NCBI GenBank assembly: GCA_019916065.1
Contig: CM034239.1
Coordinates: forward strand, 50,047,812 to 50,111,811
DNA length: 64,000 nt
DNA from: Vitellaria paradoxa
Lineage: Eukaryota; Streptophyta; Magnoliopsida; Ericales; Sapotaceae
Reading direction: 5' to 3'
Below, one piece after another: positions 61,206 through 64,000 of this stretch (positions are counted from its first letter, which is position 1; every line of letters begins with the position of its first letter). The notes beneath the pieces were generated by a model, which saw only the letters and a program-made list of their open reading frames with translations, searched no databases and had not been told where the DNA came from. Both the position numbers and the translations under genes were made by a program.

Positions 61206-61580
61206 TCATGAGATCATCAAATGGAATATCCCATAAGATGCACTTTGAATTAAATATGCTTCATCCATGTTTAGAGTCTTCTCCGTTCTCTGTCTCGTCT
61301 TCATTTTCATCCTCAATTTTCGCGTGCAACCTGCCATACTAGTCTCCTGCTGTACACGTGCTTCCAGTTCCAACACTCTAGTTACAGGGAGATCCATCCC
61401 CTTCGTTGCCAAAAGATGGACCCTATTGAAACCCAAGGGCAGATGCCGGGAAAGCATTAGGGAATTCTCGCAGCAGAGAAATCTACCCACTTGTTCTTTC
61501 TGTGCTTGGCTAGATACACAATTTTTTATAGATGGAGAGGTTAGATTAGAAATATACGTGGTTTTAATTAAATCTAGCAA
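61206..61580 (-). CDS. doubtful minus-strand reading frame, 124 codons
   Basis: I do not recognise this protein. It stands out only because the surroundings are AT-rich while this stretch is of even base composition. A coiled-coil-like segment VTRVLELEARVQQE and a basic patch TRKLRMKMKTRQRTEK are visible. It could be the last exon of a neighbour converging on PA200, a decayed gene piece, or chance. Confidence 0.25.
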   Translation of the reverse strand: MLDLIKTTYISNLTSPSIKNCVSSQAQKEQVGRFLCCENSLMLSRHLPLGFNRVHLLATKGMDLPVTRVLELEARVQQETSMAGCTRKLRMKMKTRQRTEKTLNMDEAYLIQSASYGIFHLMIS

Positions 61581-61753
61581 AGGGAAAGCAGATTAATTGA
61601 GAGTTTACTGGGGTTAATTAGCAGTGTTACACGTTATAGCTTTTATTTACATCACGGAAATCTGCTGGAAAGAGTGATTGGTTAGTGGTTGTGTGCATTT
61701 CATGGTTTCGGTAGCTTACTTGCTCCAAACATGCACAGAATAGAATACCTATA

Positions 61754-62667
61754 GGGCCCGATTGGAAGATGCTAAAATTTTAGGGGGATAAGTTTTAGAG
61801 GGGGTATAAGATAAAATGGGACATTTTTTTTAGAGGGTTGGCCTACATTGATGTGATGTTTATGAAGGGGGATAACTTTTGACTTAATTTGGATATTTTA
61901 TAAATAAGAGGAGGTAAATGATGGAAAAAAAAGTCAAATTATTTTTTTGTCCTTGTGGTGTCCCAAAATTGATTATTCATTATAGTAAACTTGGTTACCC
62001 AAATTTAATTATATATTTATGTTAATTATATAATGCGAAAATCAACTAGTACAAATTAATTTTAGACAAATTAATTATAAATAAATTTTGTTATTAATAA
62101 ATTAAACTTTAAAATATATATAAATTAGTTTCGTAGACAATAACATCTTAATTTATCCGAATCTTCCTTAATCGCTTACTTTTTTCTCCTTATTTAAAAA
62201 AATCAATATGTGTAATTTTGTATAAATTGGTTAAAAATAATATTGTTATATTTGCTAAAAAATAATATTATTATCTTAAAATCACATCACTTCTAATTTG
62301 AAAAAATATATTTTTTAATCACATGACTCCCTATTTGGAAAAAAATTATATTTTTTATTTTTATTAATATAATTTTGAATACATTTTTTCATTAAAAAAA
62401 TTTATTTCTAATATAAAATACATTTTGTAGGTGAGAAAGGGGGATGAGAAAGGATATAATGGTCCAATTTAATTCATAAAGGGAGGATAATTTTTGGAGA
62501 GCTCAAACCCTCTCTAAAAATAATACACCGTCTTCTAAGATTAAAAGGAGGGATAATTTTTAGAGGAGAGAAATTTTACTTCCCAAATCAAATAAAAAAC
62601 ATCATATCAAAACTTATAAGGGTATATTATTTATGGAGGTTCCTATTTGTTGTATCCAATCGGCCCC
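61754..62667. mobile_element. non-autonomous inverted-repeat element, 914 bp, TSD ATA
   Basis: Starts GGGCCCGATTGGAAGATG and ends with the complement of GGGGCCGATTGGATACAA, with ATA at 61751-61753 and 62668-62670. Inside each end are GGGGGATA and TTTAGAGG-type words in inverted array, and the centre is plain AT-rich. No coding capacity. The 3-bp duplication and GGGCC(C/G)-TTGG ends suggest a PIF/Harbinger relative, distinct from the family at 6569. Confidence 0.7.
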
Positions 62668-62689
62668 ATAGTGGATTGAAACCTTTGCC

Positions 62690-64000
62690 CAATTCATGGA
62701 CTCTTAACCAAAATTTTGCAATAAACACCAAGTAATACAATCAGTAAAATTAGAGAGCAACTACTAATTATGAAAAATTTCATCGCAATTTCTCGCTGGA
62801 TAAGGTTGACAAATCTGGATCAGTAAATATATAACATTAAGGTCCTAAAATCGACTCATAACTTTTGAATGGCAGAATCAAATTGAATCAGGATTTCTTC
62901 AAAAATCGCGAAGTCTTGATTTATACATCTTTTTGTTGGTTTTTATAGCATAGGGTTGAGAAAAATACCTCAAATGGAAGGATGAACTCTTTAAAATTTC
63001 TTGATGCACAGCGGAAGCACCTTGTTCTCAACGATTCAGCCTTCTAAACTATTCTCAATTCTCTCTCTCTAGATGGATGTGTGTGGTCACTCTATTCTGA
63101 TCTCCTGGCTAATTGATATAAAAGATATTTACAAAGAGTGAGATACAGAGTTTGTATCAGAGAAGATCTCTAACTTTAGAGATTATCTCTTATCCACTCT
63201 CACATATATCTTATCTATAGCATCTTAATATATTTAGAAGATATGGTATCTTAAGAAAATCTCTCGATCATATCATTTTATCTAAATATATATATTAACT
63301 ATCTATAATTTATTTCATAAATAAATTATAAATAATTAGCCAATTGAACTTGGCCCATCAAGATAAAATTGAGCTAAGACTGAAGGCCTATGGATTCCTA
63401 GTTCCAACTTAAAAAATATTTAGGTCTTGTCATCTCATGATAACCCATTATCTTTTAAGTTAATCAAGGGTTATTCCACTAAAAACCCTGAACTGCACTC
63501 TAGTAGTCCATATTGAAATTTATTTAATTAAAACAACTTTTAATAAAATAAATTTTAGTCTTAGACCAATAATATCCACTTAATTAACCCTCCATTATAA
63601 ACTCGTAATTAAGTTAGACTAAATGTCGAACCCCTTAATTACATATTTAACCCTAAGTCACTATTTATCTATATTTTCATTGTTCTTAATGTTTCCATAT
63701 TTGTAAACAATTTACAAATAAATATTGTTATTCAATAAACAATTTATTGAATAAACTGCGGCTACAGATTTAATGATCAAAAAGATAAATAACTTAGGTA
63801 AGCATATCAAAATGGATTCTATCTTGTAAGTGGATGTTCTCACGATTCATAAAATTAAATCTCCAAGTTATCGATGTGTTGACCATTAATAAGATCTCAC
63901 TTCGTGATAACTCAAATATACTTAATTTATGAATGTGAGTCCATTACAAACTCAGGATTAAGGTTTATTAAGTTTATTAAAACTTATGTAAATTATGATT
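62690..64000. other. AT-rich, LTR-like sequence running off the window
   Basis: No gene. From about 62990 the sequence has the feel of a plant copia LTR or leader in minus orientation, with stretches such as GAACCCCTTAATTACATATT and TAACCCTAAGTCACTATTTA. Neither boundary is visible and I give no firm call. Confidence 0.3.

Noticed and set aside
1..64000. CRISPR arrays, bacterial operons, riboswitches
   Set aside because: The window is plant nuclear DNA; no regularly spaced repeats or bacterial signals were seen.

Overview
This is nuclear DNA of a flowering plant, most likely a eudicot. It is AT-rich, its genes have many short GT-AG introns, it holds the plant proteasome activator PA200, and it carries plant PIF/Harbinger, Ty1-copia, Ty3-gypsy, RTE, L1-type and SINE elements. 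I cannot name the species.

Left flank (1-6568): a 157-bp Harbinger-type MITE, a very short tRNA-derived SINE with a perfect 13-bp target duplication, and one intact single-exon gene on the minus strand (3203-3892) for a conserved plant membrane protein of unknown function. Three AACGG (MSA-like) motifs lie in its promoter. The rest is AT-rich intergenic DNA.

6569-25797: a region bounded by matching Harbinger inverted repeats (GGGCCCGTTTGG and an AAGATAAATC tandem) and by ATA on both sides, which fits a single 19.2-kb element. Its left end is partly duplicated (6572-7735 and 9815-11030) and leads rightward into an intact PF20167-type 'plant transposon protein' gene. Its right end leads leftward into an intact Myb/SANT-like gene and a Harbinger transposase gene with one frameshift. 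Between the converging transcription units sits a 5'-truncated kinesin-14 gene that keeps its introns but carries two frameshifts and a nonsense codon. Arrays of an AACGG-containing dyad (CCGTTCCCACGG and relatives) lie inside both ends.

27243-60971: the PA200 gene on the plus strand, 35 coding exons. Exons 1-27 (4395 bp, 1465 codons) are in frame throughout. Intron 27 (42443-54771) holds a nested stack of transposons: a SINE split by a Ty3-gypsy chromovirus, which in turn holds an RTE LINE, a Harbinger MITE and a Ty1-copia element, and the copia element holds a hAT-like MITE and a solo LTR. Downstream of that intron, exons 28-35 carry four one-base indels and a stop in place of the last tyrosine. 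The 3' end of the gene is decaying while the 5' part looks constrained, so the stack probably now ends the transcript.

Right flank (60972-64000): a likely PA200 poly(A) signal, a doubtful minus-strand reading frame, a 914-bp non-autonomous inverted-repeat element with ATA duplications, and LTR-like AT-rich sequence running off the window.

All calls come from reading the sequence and from remembered family features. No database search was possible.
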